Origin: Parvibaculum sp040882025
GTDB taxonomy: Bacteria > Pseudomonadota > Alphaproteobacteria > Parvibaculales > Parvibaculaceae
Assembly: GCF_040882025.1 (NCBI RefSeq)
Contig: NZ_JBBECC010000033.1
Span: forward strand, 1-7,044
DNA length: 7,044 nucleotides
Reading direction: 5' to 3'
Shown: positions 1-5,108 of the stretch, one piece after another
How the letters are laid out: each line of letters opens with the position of its first letter
Numbering within the stretch: the stretch's first letter is position 1
Translations under genes and position numbers: made by a program
The notes under the pieces: generated by a model
Database searches by the model: none
The model's input: only the letters and a program-made list of their open reading frames with translations
Told to the model about the DNA's origin: nothing

Positions 1-582
1 CGCACCGTGCCGCCGGCGACGGGCGCCGATTTCTACCGGCTTGCCGATGACGGCCCCATGGGTCCGTCGCGAATGATTCTCAACAAGCCGGTCATCGGCG
101 CCATTGCCGGTTATGCGGTGGCGGGCGGGCTCGAACTCGCGCTCTGGTGCGACATGCGCGTCGTCGAGGAAGACGCGGTGATGGGCGTCTTCTGCCGCCG
201 CTGGGGCGTGCCGCTGATCGATGGCGGAACGATCCGCCTGCCGCGTCTGATCGGCCATGCCCGCGCGATGGATTTGATCCTGACCGGCCGCGGCGTCGGC
301 GCGGCGGAGGCCTTGCAGATGGGGCTTGCCAATCGCATCGTGCCCAAGGGGCAAGGCCGCGCCGAGGCCGAGCGTCTGGCGCTTGAAATTTCGCGCTTTC
401 CGCAACTGTGCCTGCGTCACGACCGCATGTCGGCCTATGAACAATGGGATCTTCCCTACGACCGGGCATTTGCCAATGAATTCGAGCACGGCCGCAAGGT
501 GATGGCGTCCGGCGAAACGCAAAAAGGGGCGGCGCGCTTTGCGGCGGGCAAGGGCCGGGGCGGAAATTTTGACGACATCTGA
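1..582 (+). CDS. Enoyl-CoA hydratase/isomerase (crotonase) family protein, 5'-truncated by the window edge
   Basis: This is the C-terminal 193 residues of a crotonase-fold protein; the reading frame is open to base 1, so the start lies outside the window. Family members act on acyl-CoA thioesters in the cytoplasm (hydration, isomerisation or hydrolysis). The visible part has the oxyanion-hole and active-site segment AIAGYAVAGGLELALWCD, with Glu at codon 133-135 matching the first catalytic Glu (rat Glu144). It then has the GGTIRLPRLIG segment and the A-EAL-MGLANRIVP region typical of the C-terminal half. The position matching the second catalytic Glu (rat Glu164) appears to be Cys (codon 193-195) in FCRRWGVPLIDGG, so classical hydratase activity is uncertain. 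FCRRWGVPLIDGG recurs in a known crotonase subgroup as I recall it. The TGA stop overlaps the proposed ccmA start by 14 bp. Family assignment is secure; the substrate is unknown. Confidence 0.9.
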   Translation, partial: RTVPPATGADFYRLADDGPMGPSRMILNKPVIGAIAGYAVAGGLELALWCDMRVVEEDAVMGVFCRRWGVPLIDGGTIRLPRLIGHARAMDLILTGRGVGAAEALQMGLANRIVPKGQGRAEAERLALEISRFPQLCLRHDRMSAYEQWDLPYDRAFANEFEHGRKVMASGETQKGAARFAAGKGRGGNFDDI

Positions 583-1201
583 GCTGCGGCTGTCGGCTTC
601 GAAGCTCGCCTGCGCGCGCGGCGGCCGGCTTGTCTTCGAAGACCTTTCCTTCGATCTCGGTGCCGGCGAAGCGCTGGTGCTGACCGGCCCCAATGGCAGC
701 GGCAAGTCGAGCCTGCTGCGCCAGATTGCCGGTCTTCTTGATATTGCCGCCGGTGCCCTGACGCTTGAAGGTGGCGACTCCGACCTGACGCTTGCCGAAC
801 AGACGCATTATCTCGGCCATCTCGATGCGCTGAAGCCGGCGATGACGGTCACGGAGACGCTGGATTTCTGGGCAGCGTGGTTCGGCGCGCCGGACGCATC
901 GCCGGATATTCCCGCAGCGCTCGACGGCATGGGCCTTGCGCCGCTCGCCGATCTGCCGGTCGCCTATCTTTCGGCCGGGCAGAAGCGGCGCCTGGCGCTG
1001 GCGCGTCTGCTTGCAGCGCCGCGCCCCGTCTGGCTGCTCGACGAGCCGACGGTCGCGCTCGATGCGGCCAGCATCGCGCAGCTCGGTCTTGCCATGCGAT
1101 CGCATCTCGCAGCCGGCGGTCTCATCGTCGCCGCCACCCATCTCGATCTCGGACTTGCGGATGCGCGAACGCTTCGCCTCGTCTTGGAGCTCGTGACATG
1201 A
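569..1201 (+). CDS. ccmA: Cytochrome c biogenesis heme exporter ATP-binding protein CcmA
   Basis: This is the cytoplasmic ATPase of the CcmABCD complex. ATP hydrolysis is needed to release heme-loaded CcmE from CcmC in System I cytochrome c maturation. The 210-residue protein has a complete ABC domain: Walker A GPNGSGKSS (residues 40-48), signature LSAGQKRR (134-141), Walker B VWLLDEP (154-160) and switch His191. LSAGQKRR is the usual CcmA form of the LSGGQ signature. The length matches the family (about 200-210 aa). The start is a choice. TTG at 569 follows the G-rich GGGGCGGA (557-564) and puts the first strand at the expected distance; an upstream TTG at 539 is also in frame but would add residues without homology. 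The gene overlaps the preceding crotonase gene by 14 bp, and its stop overlaps the ccmB ATG, which suggests translational coupling. Confidence 0.94.
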   Translation: MTTSELRLSASKLACARGGRLVFEDLSFDLGAGEALVLTGPNGSGKSSLLRQIAGLLDIAAGALTLEGGDSDLTLAEQTHYLGHLDALKPAMTVTETLDFWAAWFGAPDASPDIPAALDGMGLAPLADLPVAYLSAGQKRRLALARLLAAPRPVWLLDEPTVALDAASIAQLGLAMRSHLAAGGLIVAATHLDLGLADARTLRLVLELVT

Positions 1202-1875
1202 TGCGTGCCTTCTTCGCCCTCATCGCCCGCGATCTCCGGCTTGCCGCGCGCATCGGCGGCGGCGGGGGCATGGCGGTGTTCTTTTTCCTCACCGTCGTCG
1301 CCGTGGTGCCGCTCGGCATCGGTCCCGATCTCAATCTGCTGGCGCGGATCGCACCCGGCATGCTGTGGGTGGCGCTGCTGCTTTCCTCGCTGCTGACGCT
1401 CGACCGGCTTTTCCAGGCCGATTACGAGGACGGTTCGCTCGACCTTCTGGCCATGGGCCGGGTACCGCTCGAGCTTGTCGTCGCGGCAAAGGCTGTCGGC
1501 CATTTCCTGACGACCGGCCTGCCGCTTGTCGTCGCCGCGCCGCTGCTCGGGCTGATGCTCAATCTCGATGTGGCCGCCTTTCCGGCCCTGATGCTGGCGA
1601 TGCTTGCGGGCGCGCCGGCGCTGAGTTTTCTCGGCGTCATCGGCGCCGGCCTCACCGTTGGCATCAGGCGCGGCGGGTTGCTCGCTTCGCTGCTGGTGCT
1701 TCCGTTCTATATTCCGGTGCTGATTTTCGGCGTCAGCGCGGCGCGGGCAGCCCTTGCCGGCTTTCCGCAAGGGGTTGCCGCGCAAAGCCTGGCGCTGCTG
1801 GCGGCGGTCACGCTGGCCAGCCTCGTTCTCGGCCCGGTCGCGGCGGCGGCGGCGTTGCGCGCCACTCTCCGCTGA
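1198..1875 (+). CDS. ccmB: Heme exporter membrane protein CcmB
   Basis: This is the integral membrane permease-like subunit that pairs with CcmA in the CcmABCD complex. The 225-residue length fits the family (about 220). It has an N-terminal cytoplasmic segment (FFALIARDLRLAAR) and about six hydrophobic segments, near residues 24-45, 53-70, 98-122, 127-150, 158-180 and 192-217. The loop FQADYEDGSLDLL (about 75-87) is a CcmB hallmark, as is LPFYIPVLIFG (about 168-178). Two consecutive ATG codons lie at 1198 and 1201. The first overlaps the ccmA stop as ATGA and is preceded by GGAG at 1186-1189 with 8-nt spacing, so it was chosen. A 64-bp gap separates the stop from ccmC, the largest gap inside the cluster. 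Confidence 0.95.
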   Translation: MMRAFFALIARDLRLAARIGGGGGMAVFFFLTVVAVVPLGIGPDLNLLARIAPGMLWVALLLSSLLTLDRLFQADYEDGSLDLLAMGRVPLELVVAAKAVGHFLTTGLPLVVAAPLLGLMLNLDVAAFPALMLAMLAGAPALSFLGVIGAGLTVGIRRGGLLASLLVLPFYIPVLIFGVSAARAALAGFPQGVAAQSLALLAAVTLASLVLGPVAAAAALRATLR

Positions 1876-1939
1876 TGCGCGGCAAATTGACTGGCGCCCG
1901 CGCCTTGCCCTCTTTGTACGCAACACGCTAAATGTGCCC

Positions 1940-2698
1940 ATGACCAGCCTTTCAGCTTCGCAGCGGCTTCAGGCCTTCGCCAATCCGGCGCGTTTCATGG
2001 CGCTGTCGGCGCGGTTTCTTGCGCCGTTATGGGTGGTCTCGCTCGGGCTTCTCGGCACCGGCCTCTACTTCGCGCTTTTCGCCTCGCCGCCCGACTATCA
2101 GCAGGGCGAGAGCGTGCGCATCATGTATGTGCATGTCCCGGCCGCCTGGCTTGCGATGTTCGGTTACTCGCTGATGGCGGCGGCGTCAGCCGTGGCGCTG
2201 ATCTTCCGTCACCCGCTGGCCGATCTCTGCGCCAGGTCCGCCGCGCCGATCGGCGCGGCCTTCACCTTTCTGGCGCTTGTCACCGGTGCGTTCTGGGGCA
2301 AGCCGATGTGGGGCGCCTGGTGGGTGTGGGACGCGCGGCTGACATCGGTTCTGATCCTCTTCTTTCTCTATCTCGGCTACATGGCGCTCTGGGCGGCGAT
2401 CGAGGAGCCCGCACGCGCCGCGCGCGCCGCGGCCGTGCTTGCGCTTGTCGGCGCGATCAACGTGCCGATCATTCGCTACTCGGTCGTCTGGTGGAACACG
2501 CTGCATCAGCCGGCCTCCGTCTTCCGTATGGACGGGCCGACCGTCGCGCCCGAAATGCTGTTGCCGCTGATGCTGATGGCGCTCGGCTTCACACTTTTCT
2601 TCATTGTGCTTGTTCTTGTGCGTATGCGGGCCGAGATCCTGCGGCATCGCGTGCGCACGCTGCGTCTGGCGCAGGCCGCTGCCCGCGCGGAGGGTTGA
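1940..2698 (+). CDS. ccmC: Heme-handling membrane protein CcmC (WWD domain)
   Basis: CcmC binds heme at the outer face of the inner membrane and promotes its covalent attachment to CcmE. The 252-residue protein shows the tryptophan-rich WWD motif WGAWWVWD at residues 124-131. The two conserved heme-ligand histidines are also present: His65 in YVHVPAAW and His189 in NTLHQPAS. About six membrane segments are visible, starting near residue 33. The start is ATG 1940. The reading frame is open further upstream, but that part overlaps ccmB and is Arg-rich noise. No clear Shine-Dalgarno sequence precedes this ATG, so the start is less certain than for its neighbours; coupling to ccmB across the 64-bp gap is possible. 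The stop is three bases before ccmD. Confidence 0.95.
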   Translation: MTSLSASQRLQAFANPARFMALSARFLAPLWVVSLGLLGTGLYFALFASPPDYQQGESVRIMYVHVPAAWLAMFGYSLMAAASAVALIFRHPLADLCARSAAPIGAAFTFLALVTGAFWGKPMWGAWWVWDARLTSVLILFFLYLGYMALWAAIEEPARAARAAAVLALVGAINVPIIRYSVVWWNTLHQPASVFRMDGPTVAPEMLLPLMLMALGFTLFFIVLVLVRMRAEILRHRVRTLRLAQAAARAEG

Positions 2699-2701
2699 AG
2701 C

Positions 2702-2905
2702 ATGGCCGCGTTTTTTCAGATGGGCGGTTATGCGGCTTATGTCTGGCCGGTCTATGCGCTCGGACTGGTCGTGCCGTTGGTGCTCGCCGTCCAGAGTCTT
2801 GCCGACTACCGCCGGCAGGCGCGGCTTGTCGAGGAGCTGGAGCGTGAGGCCGGTGGCCGCGTCCGTTCGCCCGCGCGCAATCCGGACACGGAGCGGGACC
2901 GGTGA
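2702..2905 (+). CDS. ccmD: Heme exporter small membrane protein CcmD
   Basis: This 67-residue protein has one membrane segment (about residues 10-33, YAAYVWPVYALG and following) and then a charged cytoplasmic tail with LADYRRQARLVEELE. That is the standard CcmD layout. CcmD stabilises CcmC-CcmE interaction and is needed to release holo-CcmE. It starts at ATG 2702, preceded by a strong Shine-Dalgarno sequence GGAGGG (2689-2694) inside the end of ccmC. Its TGA overlaps the GTG start of ccmG (GTGA). The size is slightly above some homologues (about 45-65 aa) because of a polar C-terminal extension. Confidence 0.9.
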   Translation: MAAFFQMGGYAAYVWPVYALGLVVPLVLAVQSLADYRRQARLVEELEREAGGRVRSPARNPDTERDR

Positions 2906-3459
2906 AAATATCGTTCAGGGTTGTGGCGCTCGTTCCCGTCGCCATCTTTCTGCTGCTTGCCGGATTTTTTTTCGTGGCGATCTATCGCGGCGATCCGTCG
3001 CGCGTTCCCTCGGCGCTGATTGGACGCTATGTGCCCGATTTCGAGCTGCCGGCGGTTCCGGGTCTCGACAAGCCGGGCCTTGCCACCGCCGATTTCGGCA
3101 TGGGCACACCCGTCATCGTCAATGTCTGGGCTTCGTGGTGCATTCCCTGCCGGGTCGAGATGCCGTTGCTGGTGGAACTCAGGCGCGTTGCCGATGTGCC
3201 GCTCTACGGTATCAACTACAAGGACGATCCCGGGGCGGCGCGGCGCTTCCTCGCCGAGTATGGCAATCCGTTCGATCGCATCGGACGCGACACGAGCGGG
3301 CGGGCTTCCATCGAATGGGGGGTTTACGGTGTGCCGGAGACCTATGTCATCGACGGCAACGGGCGCATCGCGCTCAAGCATGTCGGCGCGGTGACGCCGG
3401 AAGCGATCGTCGGGCAAATCCTGCCCGCGTTGCAGGCGGCGCGGCATGCCCCCCCGCCC
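2902..3459 (+). CDS. ccmG: Thiol:disulfide interchange protein CcmG (DsbE), 3' end lost in an assembly gap
   Basis: This is a membrane-anchored periplasmic thioredoxin-like reductase that keeps apocytochrome c (and CcmH) cysteines reduced for heme ligation. The 186 visible residues comprise an N-terminal anchor (about 7-28), the CcmG-type entry segment GRYVPDFELP, the active site WASWCIPC (Cys80, Cys83) followed by Glu86, and the cis-Pro region GVYGVPETYVID (Pro145). The start is GTG 2902, overlapping the ccmD stop as GTGA, with GGAG at 2890-2893. The typical length of about 180-185 aa is already reached at the gap, so only a few C-terminal residues and the stop are missing. The frame that continues past the Ns to 3615 depends on an arbitrary gap length and runs antisense through the next gene. 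If the true gap length shifts the frame, TGA at 3479-3481 is a plausible stop. Confidence 0.93.
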
Positions 3460-3469
3460 NNNNNNNNNN
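3460..3469. other. Assembly gap (10 Ns)
   Basis: Ten undetermined bases lie between C-rich flanks (a C7 run in GCCCCCCCGCCC before, CCCGGC after). They fall exactly where ccmG ends and converges on the marR-like gene. The number of Ns may be a placeholder, so the ccmG stop and any shared terminator cannot be read. Confidence 0.98.
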
Positions 3470-3484
3470 CCCGGCAACTGAAGT

Positions 3485-4042
3485 TCAGCTCTTCTTGCGA
3501 CGCGCGGCCGGCTTTTTCGCCGCCGGCTTGCGGGCGGGCTTCTTGGCGGCGCGCTTTACCGGCTTCTTCTTCGGTGCGGCTTCCTCGGTCTTCATGCTTT
3601 CGATGGCGCCGTTGAGATGGCCGAGTGACTTCATCAGATCCGACTGCACCGATTTCGGCAGCACTTCCAGCAAGGCTCTTTCGGCCGCCAGCGCCTTCGG
3701 CATCGCACCCTTCAGCGCGCGGCGGCCGGCGGCGGTCAGGCGCACGGCATTGGCGCGCGCGTCCTCGGCGGTGCGGCGGCGGGCCAGAAGGCCGTTCTTG
3801 ATCATGCGGCTGATCATGTCGGCCAGCGTCGAGCGATCGATGCCCGTGCGGTTGACGAGATCGGTCTGGCTCAATCCCTCTTCCTCTTCGACCGCGAAAA
3901 GCACGATGAACTGCCGCGGCGTCAGCGCATTGCCGCCCATCTGCTGAACGAACTGGTCATACGCAAATTGCTGTGCACGACGCAGCAGATGGCTCAATGA
4001 GCTTTCGAGATCGAAACTTCCGGTCGATTTTCTGGGGGCCAT
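3485..4042 (-). CDS. MarR-family transcriptional regulator with a Lys/Ala/Pro-rich C-terminal tail
   Basis: This 185-residue protein has a winged helix-turn-helix core of MarR type. The N-terminal dimerisation helix covers about residues 10-35, and the core segment LTPRQFIVLFAVEEEEGLSQ about 40-59. The HTH with recognition helix is DLVNRTGIDRSTLADMISRM (61-80). The wing (LLARRRTAEDARANAVRLT, about 85-103) ends in the usual AGR motif, and a C-terminal dimerisation helix follows. Such dimers bind palindromic operators and often repress their own or adjacent genes; no ligand can be predicted. Residues 158-185 form a tail in which 15 of 28 residues are Lys or Arg and most others are Ala or Pro, like histone H1 or AlgP-type tails. 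This is not part of the MarR fold. The start ATG at 4040-4042 is preceded on its strand by AGAGGA at 9-nt spacing. The gene is divergent from the Nudix gene and convergent with ccmG, so a role in either is unproven. Confidence 0.9.
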   Translation of the reverse strand: MAPRKSTGSFDLESSLSHLLRRAQQFAYDQFVQQMGGNALTPRQFIVLFAVEEEEGLSQTDLVNRTGIDRSTLADMISRMIKNGLLARRRTAEDARANAVRLTAAGRRALKGAMPKALAAERALLEVLPKSVQSDLMKSLGHLNGAIESMKTEEAAPKKKPVKRAAKKPARKPAAKKPAARRKKS

Positions 4043-4061
4043 TACGTCTGTCCTCTGGAAC

Positions 4062-4101
4062 TATTCGATACGCGTACGTCCGAATATCGGGGTGAATATC
4101 G
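4062..4101. promoter_or_regulatory. Candidate operator next to the marR start
   Basis: An inverted repeat TATTCG (4062-4067) / CGAATA (4081-4086) with a 13-nt spacer encloses the 8-bp palindrome TACGCGTA (4069-4076). The right arm overlaps the first of two direct copies of GAATATCG (4082-4089 and 4094-4101), which are 12 bp apart. The block lies 20-59 bp upstream of the marR ATG, where autoregulatory MarR operators usually sit. The assignment is inferred from position and symmetry only; no clear -35/-10 pair for marR is visible. Confidence 0.3.
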
Positions 4102-4116
4102 CTGTTTCTTGTCTTT

Positions 4117-4149
4117 GCGGGATACTTTCCGGGGCGGGATATTTTCCGG
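4117..4149. repeat. Tandem 16-bp direct repeat, period 17 bp
   Basis: GCGGGATACTTTCCGG (4117-4132) is followed after one base by GCGGGATATTTTCCGG (4134-4149). The two copies match at 15 of 16 positions. Each copy contains a small dyad GGA-N5-TCC, the kind of half-site pair bound by a dimeric regulator. Its place between two divergent genes suggests a double protein-binding site; a chance duplication cannot be excluded. Confidence 0.55.
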
Positions 4150-4192
4150 TCGGCGGGGTCTCCCGTGCATGGAGAAATGGATCGGGCACGTC

Positions 4193-4222
4193 TTGGCATT
4201 GCCATGCGCACCGCACTATCTT
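4193..4222 (+). promoter_or_regulatory. Possible sigma70-like promoter for the Nudix gene
   Basis: TTGGCA (4193-4198) matches the -35 consensus at 5 of 6 positions and TATCTT (4217-4222) matches the -10 at 4 of 6, with an 18-bp spacer. It would give a leader of roughly 195 nt before the Nudix start. That leader would contain the hairpin at 4238-4265 and the short ORF at 4266-4298. Such matches occur often by chance, so this is only a candidate. Confidence 0.25.
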
Positions 4223-4237
4223 CATATGCACCCGCAA

Positions 4238-4265
4238 GGCCCTCTCTTGCAAGAGGTAGGGAGCC
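4238..4265 (+). promoter_or_regulatory. Palindrome/hairpin covering a Shine-Dalgarno sequence
   Basis: CTCTTGCAAGAG (4244-4255) is a perfect 12-bp palindrome. As RNA, an extended imperfect hairpin can form: GG 4238-4239 with CC 4264-4265, CCCT 4240-4243 with AGGG 4258-4261, and CTCT 4244-4247 with AGAG 4252-4255, closed by a 4-nt loop and interrupted by small bulges. The right arm contains the purine-rich AGAGGTAGGGAG just before ATG 4266, so pairing would mask a ribosome binding site. It could equally be a DNA operator. There is no U-run after it, so a terminator is unlikely. Confidence 0.3.
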
Positions 4266-4298
4266 ATGAAAAAAGAAGAAAATTCGCAACTGCGATAG
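4266..4298 (+). CDS. Possible 10-codon leader peptide ORF
   Basis: ATG 4266 to TAG 4296-4298 encodes MKKEENSQLR. It is preceded by AGAGG (4252-4256) at 9-nt spacing, which is a better ribosome binding site than the Nudix gene has. The peptide is very polar and AT-rich compared with its surroundings. It lies in the presumed 5' leader of the Nudix gene, 128 bp before its start. It shows no run of one amino acid typical of a classical attenuator. ORFs of this size are common by chance, so this is speculative. Confidence 0.2.
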   Translation: MKKEENSQLR

Positions 4299-4426
4299 GT
4301 CTGTGCGCGGACGGTCCGTTTCTGCATCTGCCCATTTGGGTGGCATATGTCGAAGATTGTGGTCCGGTGCGGCGGCCGCGCGGGCGATCGAAGCTTAGTT
4401 CCGTGGGCGGATCAAAGAGTTGAGAT

Positions 4427-5044
4427 ATGACGAATTTGACGAAAAAGGGCGGGTCCGGACCTGTTTCAGCGGTGCCGGCGCCGCGCGAGCCGGGCGCCGA
4501 TCACGATCCGGCCTTTACCCGCCGCGTGCCAACGGGAGACAATTTACCGCGGGATATCTGCGACCGTTGCGGCTTCATCCACTATGTGAACCCGAAGGTC
4601 GTGGTCGGCTCGGTCGTCTCCTTCGAGGGGCACATCCTGATGTGCCGCCGCGCCATCGAGCCGCGCAAGGGGTTCTGGACGCTGCCGGCCGGCTTTATGG
4701 AACAAGGTGAGACGGCGGAGGAAGGCGCGCGGCGCGAAGCGCGGGAGGAAGCCAATGCCGAGATCGTGCTGAAGGATTTGCTCGCCGTCTATTCGATTCC
4801 GCGCATCGCGCAGGTGCAGTTGATGTACCGCGCCGAGCTTGCCCATCCCTCCTTTTCGGCAGGGGAGGAGAGCCTCGAGGTTGCGCTCTTCACTTGGGAT
4901 GAAATTCCGTGGGAGGTGCTTGCTTTCCCCAGCGTCCACTGGGCGTTGACGCAGTTTCGTTCGGTCGAGGGCCAGTCCTCCGTGGTGCCTTTCACAAATC
5001 CGGAGGGTGAAAACGGCAACCTGTTTCCGCGCCCGCCGCGCTAG
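4427..5044 (+). CDS. Nudix hydrolase with N-terminal zinc-knuckle segment (ADP-ribose/FAD pyrophosphatase-like)
   Basis: This cytoplasmic metal-dependent pyrophosphatase has 205 residues. After a polar N-terminus, residues 44-56 (ICDRCGFIHYVNP, Cys45 and Cys48) form the short Cys-X2-Cys element of the Nudix N-terminal zinc-ribbon type. The Nudix box runs from Gly89 to Ala111: G-X5-E with Glu95, then REAREEANA with metal-binding Glu104, Glu107 and Glu108. The usual Gly near the end of the box is Asn110. The segment GEESLEVALFTWDEIPWEVLAFPSV near the C-terminus resembles the bacterial and plant NUDT23-like group, known for FAD and ADP-ribose hydrolysis; this is recalled similarity, and the substrate is an inference. 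The start ATG 4427 has only a weak AGAG upstream; the next in-frame Met is residue 72, past the zinc segment, so this start is preferred. It is 64 bp upstream of the transporter gene. Confidence 0.9.
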   Translation: MTNLTKKGGSGPVSAVPAPREPGADHDPAFTRRVPTGDNLPRDICDRCGFIHYVNPKVVVGSVVSFEGHILMCRRAIEPRKGFWTLPAGFMEQGETAEEGARREAREEANAEIVLKDLLAVYSIPRIAQVQLMYRAELAHPSFSAGEESLEVALFTWDEIPWEVLAFPSVHWALTQFRSVEGQSSVVPFTNPEGENGNLFPRPPR

Positions 5045-5108
5045 CATCGCTGGATTATTCGCGGCATTCTCTCGCCATAAAGGGGCACGCATAAAACGGG
5101 ATCGGGGC

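Larger units (their letters stand above)
4043..4426. other. Divergent intergenic region between marR-like and Nudix genes (384 bp)
   Basis: No convincing protein gene is seen here, though both strands have open frames of about 90-130 codons without homology. The AT content is locally higher than in the flanking genes. From left to right it holds an inverted repeat and a direct repeat close to the marR start (4062-4101), a tandem 16-bp repeat (4117-4149), a possible rightward promoter (4193-4222), and a hairpin with a possible 10-codon leader ORF (4238-4298). A short G-centred inverted repeat, CGGAC-G-GTCCG, lies at 4308-4318. The layout suggests regulation of one or both flanking genes, but nothing here proves which protein binds. 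Confidence 0.6.

Noticed and set aside
92..1141. 349-codon open frame on the minus strand across the crotonase and ccmA genes
   Set aside because: It is antisense to two clearly homologous genes, Arg/Gln-rich and of low complexity, with no recognisable domain. GC-rich codon use on the sense strand creates such frames.
1887..1919. Possible internal promoter in the ccmB-ccmC gap (TTGACT)
   Set aside because: A good -35-like hexamer but no acceptable -10 at 16-18 bp.
964..1941. 325-codon minus-strand frame antisense to ccmA and ccmB
   Set aside because: Same reason: an Arg/Gln/Glu-rich shadow of real genes with no homology.
3470..3615. C-terminal extension of CcmG beyond the gap
   Set aside because: CcmG already has its normal length at the gap, the frame depends on an arbitrary N count, and the extra residues are antisense to the marR tail.
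2604..3947. 447-codon plus-strand frame from the end of ccmC through the gap into marR
   Set aside because: It lies out of frame with ccmC, ccmD and ccmG, includes the N gap and runs antisense to marR.
4194..4208. Possible sigma54 promoter at TGGCATTGCCATGCG
   Set aside because: The GG and GC elements are not at the required 10-bp spacing.
4109..4423. 104-codon plus-strand ORF filling the intergenic region
   Set aside because: No ribosome site, no recognisable domain, and it contains the candidate promoter and repeats. It ends next to the Nudix start by chance.
4347..4430. 27-codon ORF whose stop overlaps the Nudix ATG (ATGA)
   Set aside because: The overlap resembles coupling, but the upstream G-rich stretch is a poor ribosome site, the peptide has no features, and short overlapping frames are common.
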